A DNA stretch of 64,000 nucleotides. Origin: Labrenzia sp. THAF82 (GTDB taxonomy: Bacteria; Pseudomonadota; Alphaproteobacteria; Rhizobiales; Stappiaceae). Under the pieces are notes generated by a model, which did not search any database, was not told the DNA's origin, and saw only the letters and a list, made by a program, of their open reading frames with translations. Made by a program: the position numbers and the translations under genes. The stretch spans positions 190,001-254,000 of the forward strand of contig NZ_CP045354.1 of the NCBI RefSeq assembly GCF_009363435.1. Direction: 5' to 3'. Shown here piece by piece: positions 44,843-53,956 of the stretch (the stretch's first letter is position 1; every line of letters starts with the position of its first letter).

Positions 44843-46024
44843 GTGTCCAATCAGGTTCAGCGCAATCTGGAAAACGCATTCCTATTCGTTTTCAGGACAA
44901 CTCGCGCAGTGTACCGCCCGCTCAAATCCTGGATTGGGGCCGGATTGCTCGGTCTTTTTATCCTGATGACAGCCGCCGTGGTGCATGTTTTTCCGCTCTC
45001 CAACTGGGATATGTTCGCCTATACTGCGGTCATTCTCGAACCAGCGGCGGAAGACAGAAACGATCTGCATCGGCAGACATACGGGTTTGTGAGGGAGAAC
45101 CTTTCGGAGGGTGAATTCCTTACGCTGACACAGGACAGGCCCTACCGGATCCGTCAGGCGCAAGATCCGGACGCTTTCGTGACGATGCTCAGCTTCTATC
45201 GCCTGAAGATCCTATATGTTGAAACGGCAAAACTGCTAAGCGGTTTCATGGATCCGGTGAAGGCGTTGCGGCTTGTTTCATTTGTGTCTGCCATTGCCGT
45301 TGGAGCACTACTGATGATTTGGCTCGCCCGAACGGGTACGCTGATGTATGGACCGGTTATCGTTGCTCTTTTGATCTTTGCGGATTTCGGCGGTACTGCC
45401 CAGCTGATCTCACCGGATCTTTATGCCACGGTTTTTCTGCTCGCCGCAGCGTTCCTTTATCTGGAACGGCTAGATATTGCGTCAGCCGCATGCCTGGTTG
45501 CGGCCTTTTTAATCCGACCCGACCATCTGGCCTTCATCGGTGTCTTTTTCGTCTTCGCCGCCATTTATGGCCATGGCCGATGGACCATGACGGGCTGTTT
45601 TGTTGTCTGCTTCGGTATTTATTATTGGCTGACACGCGTATCCGATCATCCCGGCTGGTGGGTTCATATGTGGTTCACCCACGTGGAATATGTTCCAACG
45701 CTTGAAGGGTTCGACCCTCCTTTTTCTCCAATTACTTATGTTCAGATGCTCGTGCGTTCGACGGTCAGGTCGTTGATGAGCCAAACGTGGCTTGCGCTGC
45801 TCTTTGCCGAGATGCTGTTCTTCGCCAAATGCATCACGCTGTCCGAACTGCGTGACCGGGAACGCGTACTACTCTATGCCGTCGTTGCATCTATCTGTGC
45901 CAAATATCTCGTGTTTCCGCATTTCGAGACGCGCTTTTATCTGCCGTATCTCACGATCATCGGCATGGTTCTGTTGGTTGCCTGGCATCGCCAAAGGGAA
46001 CCCCGCGCCAATGTCAGTCCCTGA
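44843..46024 (+). CDS. Polytopic membrane protein of unknown function
   Basis: About 393 residues with roughly nine or ten hydrophobic segments, the first near 30-50 followed by a long loop (55-110) holding LSNWDMFAYTAVIL and DRPYRIRQAQDPDAF. A conserved-looking IRPDHLAFIG sits in the middle. The layout resembles membrane glycosyltransferases of the GT-C type, but no clear catalytic motif was seen, so this is only a suggestion. The GTG with CGGGG 9 bases upstream is preferred over a TTG two codons earlier. Confidence 0.75.
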   Translation: MSNQVQRNLENAFLFVFRTTRAVYRPLKSWIGAGLLGLFILMTAAVVHVFPLSNWDMFAYTAVILEPAAEDRNDLHRQTYGFVRENLSEGEFLTLTQDRPYRIRQAQDPDAFVTMLSFYRLKILYVETAKLLSGFMDPVKALRLVSFVSAIAVGALLMIWLARTGTLMYGPVIVALLIFADFGGTAQLISPDLYATVFLLAAAFLYLERLDIASAACLVAAFLIRPDHLAFIGVFFVFAAIYGHGRWTMTGCFVVCFGIYYWLTRVSDHPGWWVHMWFTHVEYVPTLEGFDPPFSPITYVQMLVRSTVRSLMSQTWLALLFAEMLFFAKCITLSELRDRERVLLYAVVASICAKYLVFPHFETRFYLPYLTIIGMVLLVAWHRQREPRANVSP

Positions 46025-46104
46025 GTCTGACGAACTGCTCGCAAATCGGGTCGTTTCCGGAAAAGCCCCCTCCTAATGTTGTTTCGAACTACTAGGAGCC
46101 CACC

Positions 46105-46569
46105 ATGTTTCAGATACACCCACTTCCAGCAAACGAGTTCTCGCACCTTTTTGGCCTTTCAGACGCCCAATTGGCCGAAAAGAAAGTCCAGGTGCTCATT
46201 TCCGACGGCGCTTTCCCTTGCCGCGTATCGCTCACCGATGTTGCAGCAGGAGAACGGGTTCTTCTGCTCAATTTCGAACATCAGCCCGGCGATACTCCCT
46301 ATAGGTCGCGTCACGCAATTTTTGTCAAAGACGACGCCCATGAAGCCGAGCTGGAAGCCGATGTCATTCCCCAATCCATTGTTTCCCGATTTCTGTCCGT
46401 GCGTGCCTTCAACAGGCAGCATGAGATAATCGACGCAGACGTTGTGAAGGGAACGGAGGTTGAAACCCTGATAGCTTCCTTTTTTGAAAACCCCGATGTC
46501 GACTATCTTCACCTGCACTATGCGGGACGCGGCTGTTTCGCAGCCAAAGTGACCCGCGCACAGGCGTAG
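46105..46569 (+). CDS. DUF1203 family protein
   Basis: 154 residues. Typical DUF1203 features are FPCRVSLTDVAAGERVLLLN, YRSRHAIFV, LSVRAFNRQHEIIDADVV and LHLHYAGRGCFAAKV. Function of the family is not established. Monocistronic with its own terminator. Confidence 0.88.
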   Translation: MFQIHPLPANEFSHLFGLSDAQLAEKKVQVLISDGAFPCRVSLTDVAAGERVLLLNFEHQPGDTPYRSRHAIFVKDDAHEAELEADVIPQSIVSRFLSVRAFNRQHEIIDADVVKGTEVETLIASFFENPDVDYLHLHYAGRGCFAAKVTRAQA

Positions 46570-46595
46570 GCACCAGCGGGCAAGCTTCGAATTTC

Positions 46596-46642
46596 AATCG
46601 TCCTGAAAGGCTCTTGTTGAGTTCTTCAGGACGATTTTTTGT
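46596..46642 (+). terminator. Intrinsic terminator after the DUF1203 gene
   Basis: Perfect 12-base arms AATCGTCCTGAA / TTCAGGACGATT around a 17-base loop, followed by T. Confidence 0.85.
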
Positions 46643-46819
46643 GTTTTGTCCAGCGCAGTGTATGTGGACACGTTCGAAAATGGCCTCAGGCCCGGGAAAT
46701 TGACGCCCCGTGCAGCGAATTGGCGCATGCAAGCCCTCGACCAACGCTCCAATTGGCGCCCTTTTTCAGGTTAAACTGGATCTTACGCGGAACGCGCCTC
46801 ACCCGCATAAAGGAACGAA

Positions 46820-46867
46820 ATGCCGTTTGAAACTTCAGGTTACTCGTGTAGCCTGATACTATCATAG
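46820..46867 (+). CDS. Possible 15-residue upstream peptide
   Basis: Encodes MPFETSGYSCSLILS. AAAGGA lies 5 bases before its ATG, a better site than many real genes here, and the stop is 13 bases before the next gene. It may be a leader or chance. Confidence 0.3.
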   Translation: MPFETSGYSCSLILS

Positions 46868-46880
46868 GGAGTATTGCGTC

Positions 46881-47726
46881 ATGCCAACTGCAGCCAGCCG
46901 CCGCACCGCCTTCAAAGCATTGCACGAAAAAGGCAGAGCCTTCCTCATGCCCAACCCTTTTGATATCGGTTCTGCCCGAATTCTCGATGGTCTGCGTTTT
47001 GACGCAATGGCCACGTCGAGTGCCGGCTATGCGTGGACACAGGGTGTGCGCGATGCTGAGGGACTGATCAGCAGGGATGCTGCGCTGGCACATGCTGCGG
47101 ACATTATCGGGGCCTGTGGTGTTCCGGTAAACGGCGACCTTGAAAACGGCTTCGGCGACGCACCCGAAGAGGTCGTGGAGACTGTGAAAGGAGCCATAGA
47201 AGTCGGCCTCGCAGGCTGCTCTATCGAGGACTACACGACTGATCCCAAAAACCCCTATTATTCACTCGAACTCGCAGTGGAGCGTATCAAGGCGGCAGTT
47301 GATGCAAAAAATGCGATCGCTCCAGACTTTGTTCTGACCGCGCGCAGCGAAGGTCCGGTCAAGACGGATCACGAACTGGAAGAAACAATCAAGAGACTGA
47401 ACGCCTTCGTCGAAGCCGGGGCCGATTGTGTTTATGCACCCCAGCTGAAGGACAAGGACCAGATCGTGCATGTTCTGTCCAAGGTCAATGCGCCGCTCAA
47501 CATCCTCGCCGGGCGGAAGAACTTTCATTTAACGCGCAAGGAACTCGGTGACCTCGGCGTTACCCGCGTTTCAATCGGGGCTGGTCTTGCCCGTATTGCC
47601 TATGGTGCCTTCATCGCCGCCGCCGAAGACATGAAAGACGGAGGTTCATTCGGCAGTTTCGACCGCGCTGACAGCGTCGCCGACAGTACGGTCGACTTTG
47701 AATCCTTCATGAAAGCCCGTCCTTGA
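46881..47726 (+). CDS. Isocitrate lyase/PEP mutase family enzyme
   Basis: 281-residue TIM barrel of the ICL/PEPM superfamily. Visible features are LMPNPFDIGSARIL, SSAGYAWTQGVRD, VNGDLENGFGD (metal-binding region), GCSIEDY and VLTARSEG. It lacks the KKCGH-type motif of true isocitrate lyase, so a carboxyphosphonate mutase- or oxaloacetate-decarboxylase-like activity is more likely. It overlaps the following acetyltransferase by 4 bases, forming a two-gene unit. Confidence 0.88.
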   Translation: MPTAASRRTAFKALHEKGRAFLMPNPFDIGSARILDGLRFDAMATSSAGYAWTQGVRDAEGLISRDAALAHAADIIGACGVPVNGDLENGFGDAPEEVVETVKGAIEVGLAGCSIEDYTTDPKNPYYSLELAVERIKAAVDAKNAIAPDFVLTARSEGPVKTDHELEETIKRLNAFVEAGADCVYAPQLKDKDQIVHVLSKVNAPLNILAGRKNFHLTRKELGDLGVTRVSIGAGLARIAYGAFIAAAEDMKDGGSFGSFDRADSVADSTVDFESFMKARP

Positions 47727-48196
47727 CAGCATCTCAAAGACATTCGTCTGCAGGCGCACCAACACGTGCGGCTTCAGGCGACGGCCCAGAGATCAGCGAC
47801 TTGGCGCATAGGGCTTTTGAGCACTATGTGCCCGTCATGAACGCGATCCCCGTGCCGATGTCTGCTGACTACAGTGCAATGATCCGGGAGCACGAAGTCT
47901 GGGTTCTGCGGGACGGTGACACCATTGTTGCGAGCCTGGTGCTGATCTGGCGCTCCGACCATCTTCTGCTTGAAAGCGTGGCCGTAGATCCAGGCAGCCA
48001 GGGCAGCGGGTATGGCAGAAAGATGCTGGACTGGGCGCTGAAACGAGCCAGGGAGGCCCCCGTGCCAGAAATTCGCCTCTACACGAATATCCTCATGGCG
48101 GAGAACAGGGATTGGTACCTGCGTGCAGGTTTCGTTGAAACCCACGAGGAACAGCGCGGCGATAAGCACATCGTGCACATGAGTTACCGACTTTGA
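47723..48196 (+). CDS. GNAT family N-acetyltransferase
   Basis: 157 residues. Motif A is LESVAVDPGSQGSGYGRKML and motif B IRLYTNILMAENRDWYLRAGF. The start is TTG, overlapping the stop of the preceding gene (TTGA), so coupling is likely; an internal start is possible. Substrate unknown. Confidence 0.85.
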   Translation: MTASQRHSSAGAPTRAASGDGPEISDLAHRAFEHYVPVMNAIPVPMSADYSAMIREHEVWVLRDGDTIVASLVLIWRSDHLLLESVAVDPGSQGSGYGRKMLDWALKRAREAPVPEIRLYTNILMAENRDWYLRAGFVETHEEQRGDKHIVHMSYRL

Positions 48197-48205
48197 TGCG
48201 TTTGC

Positions 48206-49099
48206 TCAGAGTTTCGTACCGTAGGTGAGTACCAGCGGCAGTGTGATCAGCGTCAAAAGTGTGGAGACAAAAATGAAGCCTGCAACACCGGCAGCTTCCT
48301 CAGTCTGATATTGAGAGACGGCCAGATAGGTTGCGACTGAAGGCGGCATGAAGCAAAGCAGCACAATGACGTTCTCGACCTTGGAATCCAGCGCCAGAAC
48401 ATACGTCAACGTGAAGGCTGCGATGGCTGCCATTCCGACATGCAACACCGACAAAAGAACCGCACGGGACAGATTACTCAACTTGAGAGTTGCCAGGCTG
48501 AAACCGAGCGTTAACAGCATGATAGGGATGGCAAGTCCCGCCAGTATATCGAGGCTTTGATCCAGGGGCTGGGGAAGCTTGGCTCCACTGGCCATCAGTG
48601 CCAGAGCAATGATCACCGCATAAATGACGGGCTGACGCGCCAGCGCAGCGAAATTGGGCCGCCCCATGGGCAGTGCAACGCCTATTGTGAAAATAGCGGT
48701 CAAAACCACAGCGATGAACCCGATTGCAACCGCGGCACCTTCTGGCCCAAATGCCAGTGTCGAGACCGGCAGCCCAATATTGCCCACATTGGTGAGCATC
48801 ATGGGCGCTAAATATGCCTTGATCGGGATCTTCAGGAGCTTCAAAAGCAAAAAGCCGACGCTGCCAAATATCAGGATCATCCCGATTGCCGCGATCACGA
48901 CCGTCAAAAAGGTGCCGACCTGCACGTGTTCCTTGGCAAGATGTGACAGCACAAGAGCCGGATAGCCGACATTTGACACCAGACTGCCGAACAATTTTGT
49001 GTCAAACGGCGCTTTGACGATGGCGAGCGCATAGCCAAGCAAAACGCACAGCATGACCGGAAGCATGATGTTGACGATATGGCCGAGGATTTCCGTCAT
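48206..49099 (-). CDS. AEC family transporter (auxin efflux carrier type)
   Basis: 297-residue membrane protein with about ten hydrophobic segments in two halves. Half-defining motifs are LVSNVGYPALVLSHLA, NVGNIGLPVSTLAFG and CFMPPSVATYLAVSQY. AEC proteins export or import small carboxylates such as malate or malonate. The ATG before TEILGHIV is chosen. Convergent with the acetyltransferase, with 9 bases between the stops. Confidence 0.9.
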   Translation of the reverse strand: MTEILGHIVNIMLPVMLCVLLGYALAIVKAPFDTKLFGSLVSNVGYPALVLSHLAKEHVQVGTFLTVVIAAIGMILIFGSVGFLLLKLLKIPIKAYLAPMMLTNVGNIGLPVSTLAFGPEGAAVAIGFIAVVLTAIFTIGVALPMGRPNFAALARQPVIYAVIIALALMASGAKLPQPLDQSLDILAGLAIPIMLLTLGFSLATLKLSNLSRAVLLSVLHVGMAAIAAFTLTYVLALDSKVENVIVLLCFMPPSVATYLAVSQYQTEEAAGVAGFIFVSTLLTLITLPLVLTYGTKL

Positions 49100-49249
49100 G
49101 CCGAGTTCCCGGATTGGTTGATTGGCTGAAAGACTATCTGAACAGCACGATGACGGGAATCCCAGCCCTTGAACCAAAGAGACCCGGCGCTCTTGTGCGA
49201 CAAAGCAAAGAGTGCCGGGCCATGTCGGTTGACGGACGATGGCCGGTTG

Positions 49250-50344
49250 CTAGGAATCGCCCCAGTTTCGGGCGCCCTTATCCTTCATGATCCGTCGAAC
49301 CATCTTGCCGAATGTTTTGTCTTTCGATCTGCGCTCGGCCAGGCTGGACGAGTTGAAGGCCTCTTCAGACTTCAGTTTCCGCCATCGTTGAAGCCTTGAA
49401 GCGTCGAGTTGTCCTTGCAAAATGGCTGCCTGGACGGCGCAACCGGGTTCCGTCTGATGAAGACAGTCCCGAAAACGACATGAGGCAGCCAGTTCGTTCA
49501 GATCCGAGAAGAGTTCATCAATTCCGGCAGCAACATCGGCCAGCTGCAGCTCGCGCATGCCAGGCGTGTCCAGAACAAGGCAACCGCCTGGAACCAGATG
49601 CAATTGTCGGCGGGTCGTCGTGTGACGCCCTTTTGCATCGTCTTCGCGGATCGCTCGTGTCTCGATCGCGTCGGACCCGGACAAGGCATTGGTCAACGTC
49701 GATTTACCGACACCCGAAGATCCCAGAAACGCGACCGTCCGACCGGCTCTGCACCAGTCGGCCAGCTTTGCAACCGGCTCATCGCCGCGTGCATCCAGGG
49801 TCACGACAGGGACCAGATCAGAGACGCGTTCGGCTTGCCGGACAAAGTCGGCAGGATCGGTAACAAGGTCCGATTTGGTCAATACAATCACAGGCTCAAT
49901 TTCAGCTTCAAAGCAAAGTGCTATGTAGCGTTCGAGCCGTGCAATATTGAAGTCCTGGTTGCAGGACGACACAATGAAAGCCGTGTCAATGTTGGCTGCG
50001 ATCAGCTGGATCTGGCGATCCGTTCCAGGTGCGCGGCGCTTCAGCAGGCTCTTGCGCTCCAGAAGTCGGCTTGAAGCCAAATGGACTTCATCAAGAAGCA
50101 GCCAATCTCCAACTGTTGCGTCGGAACGTGGCGGGATCGTCTGATCCGTTCCGTCTCCGAGAACATGCAGACCATTGCGGTGCACTTCGACGACCCGGAC
50201 AGGTGGTGTCATGATCAGGTCATCAGCACTGAGCTGCTGAGCGAAATGAGATTGCCAGCCAAGCTTCTGAAGCGATGAAATGGGCTGATCGGACCCACCG
50301 CTTTTTGGACCGGAGGGAAAAAAGTCCGAATAGTTTCGTGTCAT
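49250..50344 (-). CDS. rsgA: Ribosome small-subunit GTPase RsgA
   Basis: Circularly permuted GTPase for late 30S assembly. 364 residues: OB-fold (about 45-110), then the permuted G domain with G4 VLTKSD before G1 LGSSGVGKST and G3 LDTPGMREL, and a C-terminal zinc motif CRFRDCLHQTEPGC. Normal family length. Stands alone on the minus strand. Confidence 0.95.
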   Translation of the reverse strand: MTRNYSDFFPSGPKSGGSDQPISSLQKLGWQSHFAQQLSADDLIMTPPVRVVEVHRNGLHVLGDGTDQTIPPRSDATVGDWLLLDEVHLASSRLLERKSLLKRRAPGTDRQIQLIAANIDTAFIVSSCNQDFNIARLERYIALCFEAEIEPVIVLTKSDLVTDPADFVRQAERVSDLVPVVTLDARGDEPVAKLADWCRAGRTVAFLGSSGVGKSTLTNALSGSDAIETRAIREDDAKGRHTTTRRQLHLVPGGCLVLDTPGMRELQLADVAAGIDELFSDLNELAASCRFRDCLHQTEPGCAVQAAILQGQLDASRLQRWRKLKSEEAFNSSSLAERRSKDKTFGKMVRRIMKDKGARNWGDS

Positions 50345-50549
50345 TTGAGGTCTCGTGATTTAAACACACGTCATCGGGCGCCCAGCAGGGCACCGTTTCA
50401 TGTATTTGAGGCTCTCTGAATTCCAGAGCGCCTGCTCACGCAAGCTCTGACATAAAAACTCCGTTGCACGCCGACGTTGGCGCTTCATGAAGCTAAGGGC
50501 TGAGGCCCCGGGATTCAAGTCTGGTGAAGACGGTACATTTTTGAAGCTG

Positions 50550-51719
50550 TTACTCCGGCCGCTCACCGACGTAAGCTGCTCTGGGTCGGATTTGCTCATG
50601 GGAGGCATATTGTTCCAGCGCATGAGCGATCCAGCCTGTGATGCGGGCGGCGCAGAAAATGATCTTGCCGGCATCTCTCGGAAGGTCATAGGTTTTCTGG
50701 ATTGCAGCCAGAGAAAAATCGACATTCGGTGAAAGGCCATAAAGATCCCGAGCTGATGCTATCAGGCTGGGCAAACGGTCCACAAACGGGTGCTTCGGTT
50801 CGTTCTGACACAGCAAATCGAGCAGGCAGTCCGCACGCGGATCTTTGTCACCGTAGATGGAATGACCGAAACCAGGCAACTGTTCCCCGCGGCTGAGTCG
50901 ATCGGAGAGAGCGGCTTCAATATCGCTTTCCGGCCCAATCTCCGACAGCCATGCACTCGTGCGATCAGAAGCGGCACCGTGACGAGGTCCCGTGAAAGCA
51001 CCGAGACCCGACAGCAATGCCGCGTGCAGCGGCGCTCTTGTCGAGGCTGCACACCGCGCTGCAAACGCGCTTGTGTTCAGTTCATGATCGGCGCTGAGCA
51101 CCAATGCTGACCGAATTGCGTTCTTTGCGTTCGACGATGCTCCGAAACACTCGGCAATTTGCGTATGGATAGGTTGAGCACTTGGCTTGGTATCCAGCAA
51201 TGCGGCAACACCGAAGCGCAGCAATGCGGCACCCTTGATCTTCAAAAGCTTCGGGGCCTGGGTGAAGGCTGCCTTATCCTGCAAGGGCCAGGAAGCAAGC
51301 GCCATCATCAATCGGTCCAGAGGACCCAATCCCTGGGGAAGGTTCGGGAGGTCTGCCGGAGCCGCTTCCGCAAAAGGATCCTCTTCGGAGTTCCACAACA
51401 GTGTGGCGACGGTTTCCAGTGTCGAGTTTCGCGCAAGGTCACGGGCAAGGCGCCCTCGATAAACCGGCCCATCTTCCGAGATAAGCGTCAGCTCGGTTTC
51501 AAGCACCGGATCCCCCGTCAAGGGCCTGGATCCTGCAGTTTCTTCAACCGACTTGCGCCCCTTGAGCCTTCTGACATCGCCTGCGTCATAGCGGCGTTGT
51601 TTGCCTGGTCCGGCGACAGAAGAAATCAATCCACGGCTAACATAGGCGTAGAGCGTTGCCGGTTGAACGCCGAGCTCTGTAGCCGCCTCGCGGGCCGAGA
51701 GATAGACAGGCTTTGACAT
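50550..51719 (-). CDS. Citrate synthase-like protein with N-terminal DNA-binding domain
   Basis: 389 residues. Residues 1-60 form a MerR/excisionase-like helix-turn-helix (VYLSAREAATELGVQPATLY, RRYDAGDVRRLKG). The rest (about 85-385) is a citrate synthase fold with catalytic His in FTGPRHGAAS and GFGHSIYGDKDPR, and NVDF, which keeps the catalytic Asp position. Either a regulator that uses the fold as a sensor or a bifunctional enzyme. Divergent from a second citrate synthase-like gene across a palindromic region. Confidence 0.88.
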   Translation of the reverse strand: MSKPVYLSAREAATELGVQPATLYAYVSRGLISSVAGPGKQRRYDAGDVRRLKGRKSVEETAGSRPLTGDPVLETELTLISEDGPVYRGRLARDLARNSTLETVATLLWNSEEDPFAEAAPADLPNLPQGLGPLDRLMMALASWPLQDKAAFTQAPKLLKIKGAALLRFGVAALLDTKPSAQPIHTQIAECFGASSNAKNAIRSALVLSADHELNTSAFAARCAASTRAPLHAALLSGLGAFTGPRHGAASDRTSAWLSEIGPESDIEAALSDRLSRGEQLPGFGHSIYGDKDPRADCLLDLLCQNEPKHPFVDRLPSLIASARDLYGLSPNVDFSLAAIQKTYDLPRDAGKIIFCAARITGWIAHALEQYASHEQIRPRAAYVGERPE

Positions 51720-51734
51720 GTATTGATTGTATTT

Positions 51735-51750
51735 ATCAATATTGATCAAT
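51735..51750. promoter_or_regulatory. Palindromic operator between the citrate synthase-like genes
   Basis: Overlapping perfect palindromes ATCAATATTGAT and ATTGATCAAT, within 16-31 bases upstream of the DNA-binding partner's start. A good candidate binding site for that protein. Confidence 0.55.
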
Positions 51751-51796
51751 GCAAGGCACTCTTTCTACATGTGCGTGAACCAAAAAGGAGATGCCC

Positions 51797-52900
51797 ATGA
51801 CAGAAGCCCCAAATCCCGCCCGGATGACGCCGGACCCGATTGCCGGACTTGAAGGGGTTGTCGCCGCGACAACGCATTTGAGTGACGTTGATGGTGAAAA
51901 CGGCGTGCTTGTTCTTCGCGGCCGCCGCATTGAGGACCTTGCTGGCAAGATGCCATTCGAGGCCGCCGTTCAACACCTCTGGCAAGATCTCGAGGTGTCA
52001 GGAGCCTTTTCGCTTCAAACGGATTTCGCACGGGCGCGCCGCGCTGCCTTTGCTGTCGTCCCGATACTGGAGAAAGCTTCTGCAACGTTGCCAGTCTATG
52101 AATACATGCAGCTCGGCCTGGCTGCGCTGCCAATGACCGACGATATCCCCGAGCCGATTGCGATCAGCGGTGCGTTGCCCGTTTTTCTTGCCGCAGCGTA
52201 CAGGATCTCTGCAGGTGAAAAACCAATCGCGCCGGACCTTTCGGTTGGATCAGCTGCCGATCTCCTGCACATGCTGACCGGCGAAGCGCCGACAAAATAT
52301 TTCGCCGATGCGCTGGACCGCTATCTCGTTACCATCTTGGACCACGGACTGAACGCTTCGACCTTCACCGCAAGGGTGATCGGGTCAACTGATGCGGGTT
52401 TGAAACAGGCCGTACTCGGCGCAATGGGCGCGCTAAGCGGCCCTCTTCATGGTGGAGCGCCAGGCCCGGTCCTCGACATGATCGACGCCATCGGCACGCC
52501 GGACGCTGCCGCCGGGTGGATTGACGCGGCGCTTGCCCGCAAGGAACGCCTTATGGGGTTCGGTCACCGGATCTACCGAACCCGGGATCCGCGCGCCGAT
52601 GTCCTCAAAGACGGGTTGCGCATTCTTGGAGAAGAGAATCCGAAAGTCGGACTGGCGGAAGACATCGAAGAGGCCGCCCTCGTGGCGCTCAAAAGAGCAA
52701 AGCCGGACCGTCCGCTGGACACCAATGTCGAATTCTATACGGCCGTCCTGCTTGACGCCGTCGGTATCGATCGAACGTTGTTCACACCGCTCTTTGCCGT
52801 CGGCAGAACTCCAGGGTGGTGCGCCCATGTTCTGGAACAACAAAAATACGGCAGATTGATCCGGCCAGCGTCACAGTATGTAGGACCAGCCCCGGAATAA
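51797..52900 (+). CDS. Citrate/2-methylcitrate synthase-like protein
   Basis: 367 residues of the citrate synthase fold. Catalytic His regions GPLHGGAPGPV and GFGHRIYRTRDPR are intact. The third catalytic position reads NVEFYT, Glu where many citrate synthases have Asp, as seen in some family members. AAGGAG lies 6 bases before the chosen ATG and abuts another ATG two codons upstream. Divergent from the DNA-binding homologue. It could form a heteromer or be regulated by it. Not the main TCA enzyme on this evidence. Confidence 0.9.
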   Translation: MTEAPNPARMTPDPIAGLEGVVAATTHLSDVDGENGVLVLRGRRIEDLAGKMPFEAAVQHLWQDLEVSGAFSLQTDFARARRAAFAVVPILEKASATLPVYEYMQLGLAALPMTDDIPEPIAISGALPVFLAAAYRISAGEKPIAPDLSVGSAADLLHMLTGEAPTKYFADALDRYLVTILDHGLNASTFTARVIGSTDAGLKQAVLGAMGALSGPLHGGAPGPVLDMIDAIGTPDAAAGWIDAALARKERLMGFGHRIYRTRDPRADVLKDGLRILGEENPKVGLAEDIEEAALVALKRAKPDRPLDTNVEFYTAVLLDAVGIDRTLFTPLFAVGRTPGWCAHVLEQQKYGRLIRPASQYVGPAPE

Positions 52901-52937
52901 GCTTGTTGGCGAAACTCACATCGCCAGAAATGAATAA

Positions 52938-52960
52938 GGCCTGACGTCAAGCGTCAGGCC
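52938..52960. terminator. Hairpin between citrate synthase-like and DUF533 genes
   Basis: Perfect 9-base arms GGCCTGACG / CGTCAGGCC with a 5-base loop between convergent genes. No clear T-run. Confidence 0.55.
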
Positions 52961-53006
52961 CATGCTTCAAAACGGCAGCAAAAGGGTCTCTTTTAACCAT
53001 GCTTGC

Positions 53007-53768
53007 CTAATTGGCCATCTCGGCCTCTCGCACGGCGAGTTCGATCTCGTCGACCAGACCAGCTTCAAGACCGAGCCGTGCGGCCAGCATCTGCAGATAA
53101 GCCTGTTCGGCCGGGTGGTCGGGATCAATGGCAATGCGGGATGCAGCATAGATCTCCGCCGCAGATTCGGGACAGGAGGCACTTGCCACCACCTTGTCGA
53201 GATCGAGCGGGGAACGCAGTTCATCCATAAGGAAGGCCTTCGCTTCGCTGTCCAGACCGGCCTCATCGATTTTCGCAAAAATCCGGTCTTGCTCTTCCCG
53301 GTCGATATGACCGTCGGCTTTAGCCGCCGAGATCATGGCCGTCAAAAGAGCAACGGCAAACTGGTTTTCGCCACCTGGTTGCTGCGCCGGATCAAAGGCG
53401 GTGCCTCGCGGTGCTTCCAGCGGAATGGGTTCGTCCTGGGGATATTGCGGGCGTGGCGCATTCTGCTGGTTGGCCTTGTGACCCTGATAGGCTTTGTAGG
53501 CGAGACCGGCAACCAGGGCGAGGCCACCATAAGTCACGGCCTTCTTGCCCATCTTCCGACCTGATTTTGAACCGAGCATCAGGCCGGCCAGACCGCCAAG
53601 TGCAAGTCCACCTCCCTGGGATGACAGAAAATCCTTGCCTTGGGACAGGAGATCACCGGAACCGCCACGTTGAGCCGCGGCACCACCGCGGCCTCCATAT
53701 TGGTTCCCCGGTTGACCGCCACCCTGGCTTCCCAGAAACTGATCCAGCAAGGATTTTGCGTCAAACAT
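53007..53768 (-). CDS. DUF533/TerB-like protein
   Basis: 253 residues. A Gly/Gln-rich N-terminal region (about 12-55), a short glycine-rich hydrophobic stretch (GGLALGGLAGLMLG, then GGLALVAGLAYKAY, about 55-95), then a TerB-like helical domain (about 135-253) with AMISAAKADGHIDREEQDRI. DUF533 proteins are typically envelope-associated and linked to stress or tellurite resistance by fold only. AGGAG 7 bases before the ATG. Confidence 0.88.
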   Translation of the reverse strand: MFDAKSLLDQFLGSQGGGQPGNQYGGRGGAAAQRGGSGDLLSQGKDFLSSQGGGLALGGLAGLMLGSKSGRKMGKKAVTYGGLALVAGLAYKAYQGHKANQQNAPRPQYPQDEPIPLEAPRGTAFDPAQQPGGENQFAVALLTAMISAAKADGHIDREEQDRIFAKIDEAGLDSEAKAFLMDELRSPLDLDKVVASASCPESAAEIYAASRIAIDPDHPAEQAYLQMLAARLGLEAGLVDEIELAVREAEMAN

Positions 53769-53956
53769 CAATTGGCTCCTTTCAACGGCCCCTGTCGGGG
53801 CAAAACATATTTGCCCTATCAAATGGGACTTTCTTCCGGAGGCGCAAGATTAGGCTACCATTCGCGACACAATTGTATCGACCAATTCACAACCGGATTG
53901 CACACGAAAGACATTCGCTGCTTCTCGAGAATTCAATCCGCAAGACTGCAATCGTG

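Larger units (their letters stand above)
46570..46880. other. Intergenic region before PEP-mutase-like gene
   Basis: Holds the DUF1203 terminator, two copies of AATTGGCGC (about 50 bases apart) and a 15-codon upstream ORF. No other gene is supported; a minus-strand ORF across the region is a shadow. Confidence 0.5.

Noticed and set aside
45710..45730. tRNA-like GGGTTCGACCC sequence
   Set aside because: Lies inside the membrane-protein gene, with no cloverleaf around it.
50360..50491. 43-codon Arg-rich minus-strand ORF between rsgA and the HTH-citrate synthase gene
   Set aside because: No ribosome-binding site and no match to DUF1127 or another small family.
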